62,514 nt of DNA from CAYNXB01 sp964401045 (GCA_964401045.1 CAYNXB010000010.1:1-62514); one strand, 5' to 3'. Counted from the first letter of the stretch, positions 1-8,525 are shown. Notes: generated from the letters alone by a model not told the origin. Numbers and translations are program-made.

Positions 1-967
1 TCTGCCACTTGCGGTTGCTGTGAAGGAAATAGGCGACGTTGCGGAACTGCAGCGCGTCGGAGATGTCCCACTCCATGTCCGCGCTCAGGCGGCTGTCCTT
101 GAAGTGCAGGATCGCATCGCCGACGTTGTAATTGTTGTGCCGGATCGAGGTATCGAGCTTCGAATCCACCAGCGGCGTGCCGAAGTACTTCTGCGGATGG
201 ACGTTGCCGTAATCGCCGCGGACCGTCAGGCTGAAGGTCTCGCTCGGCTGGAATTTCAGCGCGCCGGACAGCGCGAGGCTGTCGGAATCCCCGCGATCGA
301 CGTAGCCATCGGACTGGCGATAGCTGGCATCGGCGCGGAACCCGAGCGAGGGGCCGATCGGCCCGCCGACGCCGCCCGCAATATGCCAGGTGTCCTGAGA
401 GCCGTAGCCAGCCTCGCCCTGGAACTCGAAGCGGTTCATGTTGGGTGACTTGGGCACCACGTTGATCGCCCCGCCCAGCGCGCCGTGGCCATAGAGCACC
501 GACGCCGGGCCGCTGAGCACCTCCACCCGGTCGATGTTCCATGGATCGGTCGGGAAGCTGATCGAATCCGCCACCGGATAGAGCCGCACGCCGTCGTAAA
601 GCTGCAGCACCGAAATGGCGCCGCCAAAGCCGCGCATGACATACGAGCTGTTGGCGTTGCCCGGATTGGACGAATTGGTCACGCCCGGCGCACGGGTCAC
701 CGCGGCCTGCACCGACTGGTCGCCCCGCGCGCGGATCGCGTCGCCGTCGAGGGTGGCGACGCTCGCGGGGGTCTCCAGAGGCGTCAGGCCCAGCCGGCTG
801 CCAGTCTTGTCTTCCTGCGCGAGTTCGGACACGCGCTCGCCGGTGACGATGATCGAGTTGCGCGGGGCATCCGGGGCATCGTCCTCCGCCCCTGCCGAAG
901 CCGGCGCGACCGCCACTGCGAGCATGAGCGCAGATGATGCGCCAAGGCGCGCCCTGATCGAATGCAC
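1..967 (-). CDS. TonB-dependent outer-membrane receptor, 5' part (runs off left edge)
   Basis: Reading leftward from a GTG at 967, the frame gives a signal peptide (MHSIRARLGASSALMLAVAV...ASA) followed by a TonB-dependent receptor plug: a SIIVTGER box, a TPLETPASVATLD segment, then RVEVLSGPASVLYG and GGAINVVPKSP, all hallmarks of the plug domain. The start is chosen because GGGGAG lies about 7 bases upstream of the GTG and because it leaves a complete signal sequence; the first ATG (925) would cut it off. About 322 residues are visible; the rest of the barrel lies outside the window. Such receptors import siderophores or other substrates across the outer membrane using TonB energy. The substrate cannot be told from this fragment. 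Confidence 0.9.
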   Translation of the reverse strand, partial: MHSIRARLGASSALMLAVAVAPASAGAEDDAPDAPRNSIIVTGERVSELAQEDKTGSRLGLTPLETPASVATLDGDAIRARGDQSVQAAVTRAPGVTNSSNPGNANSSYVMRGFGGAISVLQLYDGVRLYPVADSISFPTDPWNIDRVEVLSGPASVLYGHGALGGAINVVPKSPNMNRFEFQGEAGYGSQDTWHIAGGVGGPIGPSLGFRADASYRQSDGYVDRGDSDSLALSGALKFQPSETFSLTVRGDYGNVHPQKYFGTPLVDSKLDTSIRHNNYNVGDAILHFKDSRLSADMEWDISDALQFRNVAYFLHSNRKWQ

Positions 968-1037
968 AAAAGTCTCCCCTCAAGCGCCGCGAAGTTCGCG
1001 GTCCGTCGGGAGCGGCATCGACAAGCGGCGGGCTTGA

Positions 1038-1079
1038 CGTAAGTTAATTACGGTAACGCGCGGCGTAACGTCACGTTAC
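1038..1079. promoter_or_regulatory. Repeated GTAACG / CGTTAC elements upstream of the left TonB receptor
   Basis: Within 42 bases there are GTAACG at 1053-1058, a perfect 7-base inverted repeat GTAACGT-C-ACGTTAC at 1065-1079, and a second inverted repeat CGTAA-N5-TTACG at 1038-1052. They lie 70-110 bases upstream of the receptor start and just beyond the 3' end of pgsA, so they probably belong to the receptor promoter. They do not resemble the CAATCGATTG element found in the island at 38-56 kb. The regulator is unknown. Confidence 0.4.
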
Positions 1080-1087
1080 AGCCGGCG

Positions 1088-1639
1088 TCAGTCCATGTGG
1101 CGAACGCCGATCCGCAAGTAGTCCCAGCCCGTCACCAGGGTCAGCCCGGCGGCCGCCCACAGGCTGGCGAGCCCGACCGTCTTGACCCACGGGAATTCGA
1201 GCAGCCCACCGGCAAGGATCAGCGCGCCGAGCGCCACCATCTGGAATGTCGTCTTCCACTTGGCGAGACGGCTGACCGGGATCGACACCTGCACCCCGGC
1301 GAGAAATTCACGCAGGCCGGAAACGGCGATCTCGCGAATCAGGATCACCAGCGCGGCGATCACATGCCAGCCGTGGATATCCTCGTTGGCGGTGAGAATC
1401 AGCAGCACCGCCGCGACCATGATCTTGTCGGCGATCGGATCGAGGAAGATGCCGAGCCGTGACACCGTGCCGCTCGTCCGCGCGAGATAGCCGTCGAAGT
1501 AGTCGGTGATCCCCATCAGGCAGTAGAGCACGAAGGCGGCAAGGTAGGCCGCCTGCCACCCTGGCCACCACAGCAGCGCCACCAACGCCGGGACAGCGAC
1601 GATCCGCGACAACGTGAGAAGGTTGGGCAGGCTCCACAT
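1088..1639 (-). CDS. pgsA: CDP-diacylglycerol--glycerol-3-phosphate 3-phosphatidyltransferase
   Basis: A 183-aa integral membrane protein with the complete CDP-alcohol phosphatidyltransferase signature: D46, D49-G50, A53-R54, G63, D67 and D71 in the spacing D-x2-DG-x2-AR-x8-G-x3-D-x3-D. It makes phosphatidylglycerol phosphate from CDP-diacylglycerol and glycerol 3-phosphate at the inner membrane, the first committed step to phosphatidylglycerol and cardiolipin. The length is normal for PgsA. The ATG at 1639 starts MWSLPNLLTLSR, typical of the family. It is read divergently from the LplT-like carrier at 1747. The serine-specific relative pssA lies separately at 32957. Confidence 0.93.
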   Translation of the reverse strand: MWSLPNLLTLSRIVAVPALVALLWWPGWQAAYLAAFVLYCLMGITDYFDGYLARTSGTVSRLGIFLDPIADKIMVAAVLLILTANEDIHGWHVIAALVILIREIAVSGLREFLAGVQVSIPVSRLAKWKTTFQMVALGALILAGGLLEFPWVKTVGLASLWAAAGLTLVTGWDYLRIGVRHMD

Positions 1640-1746
1640 TCTCGCCTGCCCTACTCGCTATCGCTGCCGGGCAAAAGTGGGAGCAGCACTTGTCCCGCCG
1701 CCCCGCACCGTTATGAGTGCGGCCCGAGGCAGCCGCCGCGAGGACC

Positions 1747-3063
1747 ATGACCACTTCGACGCATCTCCTTGCGAGCAGGCGCTTCCTGCCCTTGTTCGCC
1801 ACGCAGCTGCTCAACGCGTTCAACGACAACCTGTTCAAGAACGCGATGGTGCTGTTCGTCGTCTACAGCGTGTACAATTCGGAAGAAGCGGAGGCGCAGT
1901 TCAGCGCGATCGCCTCGGGCCTGTTCATTCTCCCGTTCTTCATCCTCTCCGCGCTCTCGGGCCAACTCGCGGACATGCGCGACAAGGCGAAGATCATCCG
2001 CTGGGTGAAGCTGGCCGAAATTTTCATCATGACCATCGGCGCCGCCGGCCTGGTGCTCGCCTGGCAGGGCATTCTCACGCAGGCGCTCGCGATCCCGCTG
2101 ATGCTGGTCGCGCTCACCGCCATGGGGGTGCATTCGACCTTCTTCGGGCCGATCAAGTACGCGATCCTGCCGCAGCATCTGGCGAAGGATGAAGTGCTCG
2201 CCGGCACCGGGCTGGTCGAGGCGGGCACATATATCGCGGTTCTGTTCGGCACGATCCTGGCGGGCTGGATTCCGGTGGAGCTGGCCGCCGCGGGCGTGAT
2301 GATCACCGCGGTGATCGGCTATATCGTCAGCCGGCAGGTGCCGCCCGCGCCGCCGCTGATCCCGGCCGAGCCGATTGACCGGCACCTGCTCCGCTCATCG
2401 ATCCGGCTGGTGCGCGACACGATGCACCAGCGCGAGGTGTTCTACGCGATCCTTGCGATCAGCTTCTTCTGGACCATCGGCGCGGTGCTGTTCATCCAGT
2501 TCCCGCCGCTGGCCAAGAACGTGCTGCTGGCGAGCAAGGAAGTCGCGAGCCTGTTCCTGGTCACGTTTTCCATCGGCATCGCGATCGGATCGGTCTCGGT
2601 CAACGCGCTGCTGAAAGGCACCGTCTCGGCGCGGTTCGCGCCGGCTTCGGTGATCGCGATGGGGATCTTCGTGGGCGTGTTCTACGTCATCTGCCGCGTG
2701 TGGGAGCGCTCGATCACCGGGACCGAGCTGATGGACGTGCCGACCTTCCTGTCGCACCCGATGGCAGTTCTGGTGCTGATCACGTTGACGCTGATTGCCA
2801 TCGCCGGCGGCATGTTCGTGGTGCCGCTTTACGCCTTTCTCACCACCAAGGTGCAGCCGAGCCAGGCGGCGCGCGCGGTGGCGGCGAACAACATCGTCAA
2901 TTCGGGGGCGATGGTGGTCGGCTCGCTCCTCGCGGGCGGGCTGAGCGCGATCGGCGTGCCACTGGTCGAGCAAGTGCTGCTGAGTGCGGTGATGTGCCTG
3001 GTATCGGCCTGGCTGGGCCACCGGCTGCACCAGGCAGAGCTGGCCGCCTGCCGGGCGGGCTAG
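1747..3063 (+). CDS. MFS transporter, LplT-like (lysophospholipid carrier family)
   Basis: A 438-aa polytopic membrane protein beginning MTTSTHLLASRRFLPLFATQ. The segment with LLNAFNDNLFKNAMV and GQLADMRDKAKIIRW is typical of the LplT/Aas-associated MFS group, which flips lysophospholipids across the inner membrane for re-acylation. I start at the ATG at 1747 rather than the in-frame GTG at 1717, because the intervening residues (MRPEAAAART) are not conserved-looking; AGGA lies just upstream, although closer than usual. In many proteobacteria the carrier is fused or adjacent to an acyltransferase; none is seen here, so the substrate is inferred from family only. Confidence 0.8.
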   Translation: MTTSTHLLASRRFLPLFATQLLNAFNDNLFKNAMVLFVVYSVYNSEEAEAQFSAIASGLFILPFFILSALSGQLADMRDKAKIIRWVKLAEIFIMTIGAAGLVLAWQGILTQALAIPLMLVALTAMGVHSTFFGPIKYAILPQHLAKDEVLAGTGLVEAGTYIAVLFGTILAGWIPVELAAAGVMITAVIGYIVSRQVPPAPPLIPAEPIDRHLLRSSIRLVRDTMHQREVFYAILAISFFWTIGAVLFIQFPPLAKNVLLASKEVASLFLVTFSIGIAIGSVSVNALLKGTVSARFAPASVIAMGIFVGVFYVICRVWERSITGTELMDVPTFLSHPMAVLVLITLTLIAIAGGMFVVPLYAFLTTKVQPSQAARAVAANNIVNSGAMVVGSLLAGGLSAIGVPLVEQVLLSAVMCLVSAWLGHRLHQAELAACRAG

Positions 3064-3072
3064 ACCGTCAGG

Positions 3073-3252
3073 TCAGGCGATGAACGCCAGGACCGCGACG
3101 AAGCAGGCGAAGTAGGTCAGCGCGAAACCCTTGGCATCCTCCGCCAGCAGGCGACCCAGCGGCGGGCGCCCAACCGAGAGTACGTGCGGCGGCAGGCTGG
3201 CCCGGAACGGGTGCCGTGCTGATTCGGTGGTGAGAACGAGTGACCTGCGCAT
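3073..3252 (-). CDS. Small membrane protein, 59 aa, function unknown
   Basis: An ATG at 3252 opens a 59-codon frame ending at 3073 (MRRSLVLTTESARHPFRASL...). The C-terminal third (residues about 43-58, FALTYFACFVAVLAFIA) is a single hydrophobic segment; the N-terminal part is basic and proline-containing. It runs convergent to the LplT-like gene, with 9 bases between the two stops. Its codon use matches the neighbouring genes. I do not recognise a family. Confidence 0.6.
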   Translation of the reverse strand: MRRSLVLTTESARHPFRASLPPHVLSVGRPPLGRLLAEDAKGFALTYFACFVAVLAFIA

Positions 3253-3432
3253 GGCCGCCGTTTTAACCCGATACTAACCATACGAAAGCCCCGCCCTGTG
3301 GATAGTTGCAAAGCGGGACAACAACGCTTTCGCCCACGGGCGGCAGTGCAAAAAATCCTGTCCTACAAGCGGCCTGGCGTGGCATGCCTGCGGAATGATC
3401 GCTGCCGTTCTCGCCGCCGCGCCCGTTCGCAA

Positions 3433-3520
3433 TGTGTCACCCGGCGTCATTCGTCGTAACATACCGATTTTGCAGTCGAATTCGGCGAATTTGGAAGGTG
3501 ACACTGTGTCACTTGTGTCA
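3433..3520. promoter_or_regulatory. TGTGTCA repeats and GTGACA-CTG-TGTCAC palindrome before the ThDP enzyme
   Basis: TGTGTCA occurs at 3433-3439, 3505-3511 and 3514-3520. The second copy forms a perfect inverted repeat, GTGACA (3498-3503), CTG, TGTCAC (3507-3512), 31 bases upstream of the ATG at 3544. The spacing and symmetry suggest a binding site for a dimeric regulator, or a repressor site close to the ribosome binding region. No regulator gene lies next to it. The 3253-3432 stretch before it shows nothing else beyond an AT-rich patch near 3265-3290. Confidence 0.45.
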
Positions 3521-3543
3521 TCTTTGCCGGTTCGGAGCAGGGC

Positions 3544-5208
3544 ATGACCGGCCGCGCCGCGTCCTCCGCTGCCCGCCTGCTGGTCGAATGCCTCGCCGCG
3601 CAGGGCTGCGACCGCGTGTTCACCGTGCCCGGTGAGAGCTTTCTGCCCGTGCTCGACGCCTTGCTCGATGCGCCGATCCAGACCGTCGCCTGCCGTCAGG
3701 AAGGCGGGGCGGCATTCATGGCGTGCGCCGATGGGGCGATGACGGGGCGGCCGGGCGTCGCCTTCGTCACCCGCGGGCCGGGCGCAACCAACGCTTCTAT
3801 CGGCCTTCATGTCGCATTCCAGGATTCGCAGCCGCTGGTGCTGTTCGTCGGTGACGTCGGCCGCACGATGCGCGATCGCGAGGGGTTCCAGGAGATGGAC
3901 TTCGCCGCGTTCTTCGCGCCCGTTTCGAAGTGGGCCGCGCGGATCGACGATCCTGCGCGCATTCCCGAATACGTCGCCCGCGCTTTTGCCACGGCGATCT
4001 CCGGCCGTCCCGGCCCGGTGGTGCTCTCCCTGCCGGAGGACATGCTCTACGATCAGGTCGCCGGAGCATCCCCCCGCAAGCAGGTGCTGCGCCCGGCGCA
4101 GGCACCCTGCCCGGACGCGCTGGAGGCGATGGCGGCGCTGCTCGCAGATGCGGCTGCGCCGCTGGCAATCGTCGGTGGCGCAGGATGGAACGCCAAGGCG
4201 CGCGAATACTTCACCCAGTTCGCCGAGCGTATCGGCCTGCCGGTCGCGACCGCGTTCCGGCGGCAGGATGCGCTTCCGCCGTCCTCGGCGGTCTACGCGG
4301 GCAATCTCGGCTATGGGCCCAATCCCAGGCTCGCCGACCGGGTCAAGGCGGCCGACCTGCTGCTGGTGGTCGGCGCGCGTCTCGGGGAAGCGACCACCGA
4401 TGGCTACACCCTGGTCACGCCGGCCCACCCCGGGCAGACGCTGATCCACGTCCATCCCGATCCGGAGGAGCTCAACCGCGTTTACGCCGCCGATCTCGCG
4501 ATCTGCGCGGACATGGGCGAATTCGCCGAGAGCGCGGCGCTGTGGGATACGGGCGAGGTCATTCCGTTCGATGCCGGGGCCGAGGCGCACGCCGAATGGG
4601 AGGCATGGAACACCCCTGGCAGCGATGGCACCGAGCCCGACCTCGCCCGCTGCCTTGCCTTGCTGCGGGAGCAACTGCCTGCCGATACCATCGTGTGCAA
4701 CGGCGCGGGCAACTTCTCCGGCTGGTGGCACCGATATTGGCGCTATGCCGGCTATCCGAGCCAGCTGGCTCCGACCTCGGGCGCAATGGGCTACGGTGTG
4801 CCGGCCTCAGTGGCCGCGGCGCTGCGTTTTCCAGAGCGCCAGGTGCTCGCGGTGGCGGGCGACGGCGATTTCCTGATGAACGGGCAGGAACTCGCGACTG
4901 CGGTGCAATACGGCTGCGACCTGCTGGCGATCGTGGTCGACAATTCGGCCTACGGCACGATTCGGATGCACCAGGAGCGCGAGTTTCCCGGCCGCGTATC
5001 GGCGACGGAACTCATCAATCCCGATTTCGCAGCGCTGGGCGCGGCATATGGCGGCTGGTCGGCGCGGGCGCAAACCACCGGACAATTCGCCGCCGCGCTC
5101 GCCGCGGCGCAGCAGCGCAAGGGCCTGCGCCTGATCCACCTCGTCACCGGAATCGAGCGGCTCACAGCCGCCGGCGCCACGGTCAGCGGCTTGCGCGCGC
5201 GCACATGA
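3544..5208 (+). CDS. ThDP-dependent enzyme, acetolactate synthase/benzoylformate decarboxylase superfamily
   Basis: A 554-aa protein with the three-domain layout of the acetolactate-synthase-like group: an N-terminal PYR domain with the catalytic glutamate (CRQEGGAAF, E53) and TRGPGATNASIG, a central FAD/nucleotide-type domain, and a C-terminal PP domain with GDGDFLMNGQELATAV near residue 439, which binds Mg2+ and thiamine diphosphate. No small regulatory subunit (ilvN/ilvH) follows, and the gene stands alone, so a catabolic decarboxylase or carboligase is as likely as a biosynthetic acetolactate synthase. It ends in a strong hairpin terminator that starts right after the stop codon. Confidence 0.82.
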   Translation: MTGRAASSAARLLVECLAAQGCDRVFTVPGESFLPVLDALLDAPIQTVACRQEGGAAFMACADGAMTGRPGVAFVTRGPGATNASIGLHVAFQDSQPLVLFVGDVGRTMRDREGFQEMDFAAFFAPVSKWAARIDDPARIPEYVARAFATAISGRPGPVVLSLPEDMLYDQVAGASPRKQVLRPAQAPCPDALEAMAALLADAAAPLAIVGGAGWNAKAREYFTQFAERIGLPVATAFRRQDALPPSSAVYAGNLGYGPNPRLADRVKAADLLLVVGARLGEATTDGYTLVTPAHPGQTLIHVHPDPEELNRVYAADLAICADMGEFAESAALWDTGEVIPFDAGAEAHAEWEAWNTPGSDGTEPDLARCLALLREQLPADTIVCNGAGNFSGWWHRYWRYAGYPSQLAPTSGAMGYGVPASVAAALRFPERQVLAVAGDGDFLMNGQELATAVQYGCDLLAIVVDNSAYGTIRMHQEREFPGRVSATELINPDFAALGAAYGGWSARAQTTGQFAAALAAAQQRKGLRLIHLVTGIERLTAAGATVSGLRART

Positions 5209-5232
5209 AAAGGCCGCCCGAAGGCGGCCTTT
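5209..5232. terminator. Bidirectional hairpin terminator
   Basis: AAAGGCCGCC (5209-5218), loop CGAA, GGCGGCCTTT (5223-5232): a perfect 10-bp stem with A/T ends on both sides. It begins immediately after the stop codon of the ThDP enzyme and lies 21 bases beyond the stop of the converging csbD gene, so it can serve both. Confidence 0.88.
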
Positions 5233-5253
5233 GTGTGATGAGTCCGGCAATGC

Positions 5254-5424
5254 TCAGATCTTGTCGCCGAGCGCGCCTTTGACTTTGCCTTTGAGGTTCT
5301 GCCATTCGCCCTTGTCTTCCTGAGCCCGGCCTTCCTCGCGCTTTGCCGGGTTGTCCGACGTCTGCTTGATGTTGCCGGCCACTTCGTTGGCGATGCCTTT
5401 CGCCTTGTCCTTGAGTTCGCCCAT
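5254..5424 (-). CDS. CsbD-family stress protein
   Basis: A 56-aa hydrophilic protein starting MGELKDKAKGIANEVAGNIK and containing the GEWQNLKGKVKGALGD repeat typical of the CsbD family. The proteins are abundant under general stress and have no defined biochemical role. The ATG at 5424 gives the usual CsbD length. An almost ideal EcfG-type promoter (GGAAC-N17-CGTT) sits 36-61 bases upstream, fitting control by the alphaproteobacterial general stress response. Confidence 0.9.
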   Translation of the reverse strand: MGELKDKAKGIANEVAGNIKQTSDNPAKREEGRAQEDKGEWQNLKGKVKGALGDKI

Positions 5425-5459
5425 CGTTCCTATCCTCGGGTATCCACGTCCTGCTCTCG

Positions 5460-5485
5460 AACGGGATAAGCCCGGGATAGGTTCC
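5460..5485 (-). promoter_or_regulatory. EcfG-type (general stress) promoter of csbD
   Basis: On the minus strand GGAAC (5485-5481) is followed after 17 bases by CGTT (5463-5460), matching the established EcfG consensus GGAAC-N16/17-CGTT exactly. The distance to the csbD ATG (5424) and the nature of the gene support it. Confidence 0.75.
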
Positions 5486-5489
5486 AGCC

Positions 5490-5903
5490 CTAGGCCTTTG
5501 AAAGTGTAAGAATTCTTTTCCATTCGTCCGGGCGTATTTCCGCCACGGACAGGCGTGAGAACTTGACCAGCTCCATCTCCACCAGCGACGGATCGGCTTT
5601 CACCTCGGCCAGCGTCACCGGCCGCGCGAGCTTGCGCACTGGTCTGACCTTCACCGCGGCCCAGGTTCCGGTCTCGTCGGTCGGGTCCTTCAGGCCGGCC
5701 TCGCTCACCTGCACGATGCCGACGATCTCCTTGCCGGTCACCGAATGGTAGAAGAACGCCTCGTCGCCGACTTTCATAGCCTGAAGGTTGTTCTTGGCGC
5801 GGTGGTTGCGCACCCCGTCCCACAGCCCTTCCCCCTCATCGACCAGGGTGTCCCACGAGTAGGCTTCCGGTTCCGATTTCATCAACCAGTAGCGCTTGGC
5901 CAT
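5490..5903 (-). CDS. EVE domain protein (thymocyte nuclear protein 1-like)
   Basis: A 137-aa single-domain protein: MAKRYWLMKSEPEAYSWDTL at the N-terminus, then GLWDGVRNHRAKNNLQAMKVGDEAFFYHS and a C-terminal FSRLSVAEIRPDEWKRIL. This is the whole EVE fold, a PUA-like pocket that binds modified bases in DNA or RNA. Bacterial stand-alone EVE proteins are common in Alphaproteobacteria and their ligand is generally unknown. It is divergent from the GGDEF/EAL gene, with an 89-base shared promoter region. Confidence 0.88.
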   Translation of the reverse strand: MAKRYWLMKSEPEAYSWDTLVDEGEGLWDGVRNHRAKNNLQAMKVGDEAFFYHSVTGKEIVGIVQVSEAGLKDPTDETGTWAAVKVRPVRKLARPVTLAEVKADPSLVEMELVKFSRLSVAEIRPDEWKRILTLSKA

Positions 5904-5992
5904 CCCGTCACTCCACAGTTCCCGATACCCGGTATTAACGAAATTTCAGCCCGTAGGGCGATAGACGAACGCAGAGAACGGGGAACGACCGG

Positions 5993-7660
5993 TTGTTCAC
6001 AGCGCACGACATCACCACCGATGAAGGGGGCGAGGCCGGCGATCCCGCCGACCAGGGCGAGCGCGACCTGATCGCACTCGGCATCGCCTTTGCGGCGCTG
6101 ATCCTGTTCGTGGGCACCGGCGGATCGCTGTTCCCACAAATCGTCCGTTCCTGGATGGGCCAGGGGCCGGCACCCGACAACGCCCTCGCCAGCGCGGTGC
6201 TGCTAAACGTCGCGCTGTTGATCTTCGGCTGGCGCCGCCACACCCAGCTCGCCAGGGAAGTGCAGGAACGGCGCAAGGCTGAACACCACGCCCGCAAGCT
6301 CGCCGAAACCGATGCACTCACCAACCTGCTCAACCGCCGCAGTGCGGGGCCTGCGCTGGCCCAGATGCTCGCCGAAGCACGCGAATTGGGCGACGCGGTG
6401 GCCGTGCTGATGCTCGATCTCGACAACTTCAAGCAAATCAATGACCTCAACGGCCACAAGGTCGGTGACGAGGTGCTGGTCGTGCTCGCACAGCGGGTGC
6501 GCATGGTCGCGCCTGCCGAGGCGGTGATCGCGCGCCTGGGCGGCGACGAATTCGCCATCGCCGTGCCGTTCAACCAGCGTGCGCCAGACCGCATCGACCA
6601 GCTCGCCGCGCGACTGGTGGAATCGATCGAGCGCCCGGTCCAGCTCGATTCCCACCGCATTGAAACCAGCGTCTCGATCGGCATCACGCACAGCGGCGCC
6701 GACAAGCGTGCGCTGCTGGCGCCGGACGATGAGGACGCCGCCGATGTCCTTTTGCATCATGCCGACATCGCGATGTACCACGCCAAGAAGCGCGGCCGGA
6801 ACGGTTACGCCTGGTTCGAAACGCCGATGGAAAGCGAGCTGCGCTTCCGCAACGAGCTAGAGACCGGCATCCGTCGCGGCATCGCCGCAGGTGAATTCGT
6901 GCCTTATTATGAGCAGCAGATCGACCTCGACAGCGGCAAGCTGGTCGGCTTCGAGATGCTCGCGCGGTGGAACTCGCCGCAGCTGGGCGTGGTCAGCCCG
7001 ACGATATTCATTCCCATCGCCGAGGATATCGGCGTGATCGGGGAACTGTCCGAAGCGCTGCTGCGCCAGGCGTTCGAGGACGCCAAAAAGTGGGACCCGG
7101 CGCTGACGCTGTCGGTCAACATCAGCCCGATCCAGCTGCGCGACCCGTGGTTCTCGCAAAAGCTGCTCAAGCTAATGGTCGCGGGCGGCTTCCCGCCCGA
7201 ACGGCTCGACATCGAAATCACCGAAAGCTGCCTGCACGAGAACATCGGCGCGGTGCGCGCGGTGCTCACCAGCCTGCGCAACCAGGGCATCCGCATCAGC
7301 CTCGACGATTTCGGCACCGGTTATTCAAGCCTCGCGCAACTGCGCTCGCTGCCGTTCGACCGGCTCAAGATCGATCGCAGCTTCGTCAGCGAGCTGGCGG
7401 CGGAAGACCCGAATTCCAAGATCGTCGAGGCGATCGTCTCGCTTGGCCGCGGGCTCGAGCTGCCGATTACCGCCGAAGGGATCGAGAACGGCGACATCCT
7501 CGACGTGCTGCGCCGCATCGGCCACTTGCGGGGCCAGGGCTTCCTCTACGGCCAGCCCGAAGACGCCGCCGCCACCGAGGAGCGGCTGCAGCAGCTGAAC
7601 GACGCGAACGAACCGGCGGCAAGGCCCGCGCCGCGCCGCAAGCGCAAAGCCGCCTCCTAG
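5993..7660 (+). CDS. Membrane-bound GGDEF-EAL cyclic-di-GMP enzyme
   Basis: A 555-aa protein with two N-terminal membrane segments (about residues 26-50 and 64-80), a short coiled linker, a GGDEF domain with intact GGDEF at 183-187 and no RxxD inhibitory site five residues before it, and an EAL domain whose signature reads EML (321-323) but keeps the metal/catalytic motifs IEITES (about 407-412) and DDFGTG (438-443). Both diguanylate cyclase and phosphodiesterase activities look possible. The start is TTG at 5993, with GGGGA 8 bases upstream; no ATG precedes the membrane segments. It ends 55 bases before dapF. Confidence 0.87.
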   Translation: MFTAHDITTDEGGEAGDPADQGERDLIALGIAFAALILFVGTGGSLFPQIVRSWMGQGPAPDNALASAVLLNVALLIFGWRRHTQLAREVQERRKAEHHARKLAETDALTNLLNRRSAGPALAQMLAEARELGDAVAVLMLDLDNFKQINDLNGHKVGDEVLVVLAQRVRMVAPAEAVIARLGGDEFAIAVPFNQRAPDRIDQLAARLVESIERPVQLDSHRIETSVSIGITHSGADKRALLAPDDEDAADVLLHHADIAMYHAKKRGRNGYAWFETPMESELRFRNELETGIRRGIAAGEFVPYYEQQIDLDSGKLVGFEMLARWNSPQLGVVSPTIFIPIAEDIGVIGELSEALLRQAFEDAKKWDPALTLSVNISPIQLRDPWFSQKLLKLMVAGGFPPERLDIEITESCLHENIGAVRAVLTSLRNQGIRISLDDFGTGYSSLAQLRSLPFDRLKIDRSFVSELAAEDPNSKIVEAIVSLGRGLELPITAEGIENGDILDVLRRIGHLRGQGFLYGQPEDAAATEERLQQLNDANEPAARPAPRRKRKAAS

Positions 7661-7715
7661 CTCTCCCCCGTAACTCTCATTGCCAGTTAAGGGCGCGACC
7701 CCTAGAGCGCGCGCG

Positions 7716-8525
7716 ATGCGCGTCCCGTTCGTCAAGATGCACGGCCTCGGCAACGATTTCGTCGTGCTCGACGCGCGCGCGGACGCGCTGCCTCCGGTCA
7801 GCAAGAGCCTGGCCCGAGCCCTCGCCGACCGACACACCGGGATCGGCTGCGACCAGCTCGTGGTGCTGCAACCCTCCGACGCCGCCGATTTCGCGATGCA
7901 GATCTTCAACGCCGATGGCGGAGAGGTCGAAGCCTGCGGCAATGCCACGCGCGCCGTCGCCCTCCTGCACGGCAAGCATGCGCGCATCTGGACAGTGGCG
8001 GGCGTGCTCGAAGCGCGGCCGAGCGAAAGCGGTATTGCGGTCGAGCTCGGCGCGCCGAAGTTCGAGTGGGACGCGATCCCGCTGGCCGATCCGATGGACA
8101 CGCGCGACATACCGGTGGGGTGGGACGTGCTCGAGCGTCCGATGGCGGTCAACGTCGGCAATCCGCACGTGGTGTTCTTCGTGCCCGATTGTGACGCGGT
8201 GGCGCTCGATCAACTCGGCCCGGTGATCGAGCACGACCCGCTGTTTCCCGAACGCGTCAACGTCAACGTGGCGACGGTCGAGAACCGCCGGCTGATCCGA
8301 CTGCGGGTGTGGGAACGTGGGGCGGGCCTGACCCGCGCCTGTGGCACCGGCGCCTGCGCAACTGCGGTGGCGGCGATGCGCCGGGGCCTCGTCGAGCCGA
8401 GCGTCACAGTGGTTCTTCCGGGCGGCGAACTCCGCATCGAATGGGACGGGCAGGGCCCGATCACGATGACCGGCGCTGCGGCCGAGAGTTTTCGCGGCAC
8501 GTTCGAATGGGGCGACTTCGCTTGA
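7716..8525 (+). CDS. dapF: Diaminopimelate epimerase
   Basis: A 269-aa enzyme converting LL- to meso-diaminopimelate for lysine and peptidoglycan. Both catalytic cysteines are present: C74 in EACGNATRA and C209 in RACGTGACA, the acid/base pair of the family. The ATG at 7716 (MRVPFVKMHGLGNDF) gives the usual start; the frame is open further upstream but lacks family residues there. It is first of a coupled operon: its stop overlaps the TTG start of mtaB by 4 bases. Confidence 0.96.
   Translation: MRVPFVKMHGLGNDFVVLDARADALPPVSKSLARALADRHTGIGCDQLVVLQPSDAADFAMQIFNADGGEVEACGNATRAVALLHGKHARIWTVAGVLEARPSESGIAVELGAPKFEWDAIPLADPMDTRDIPVGWDVLERPMAVNVGNPHVVFFVPDCDAVALDQLGPVIEHDPLFPERVNVNVATVENRRLIRLRVWERGAGLTRACGTGACATAVAAMRRGLVEPSVTVVLPGGELRIEWDGQGPITMTGAAAESFRGTFEWGDFA

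Noticed and set aside
3274..4731. 485-codon open frame on the minus strand over the ThDP enzyme
   Set aside because: No recognisable motif, Arg-rich; the plus strand has the complete enzyme with cofactor motifs.
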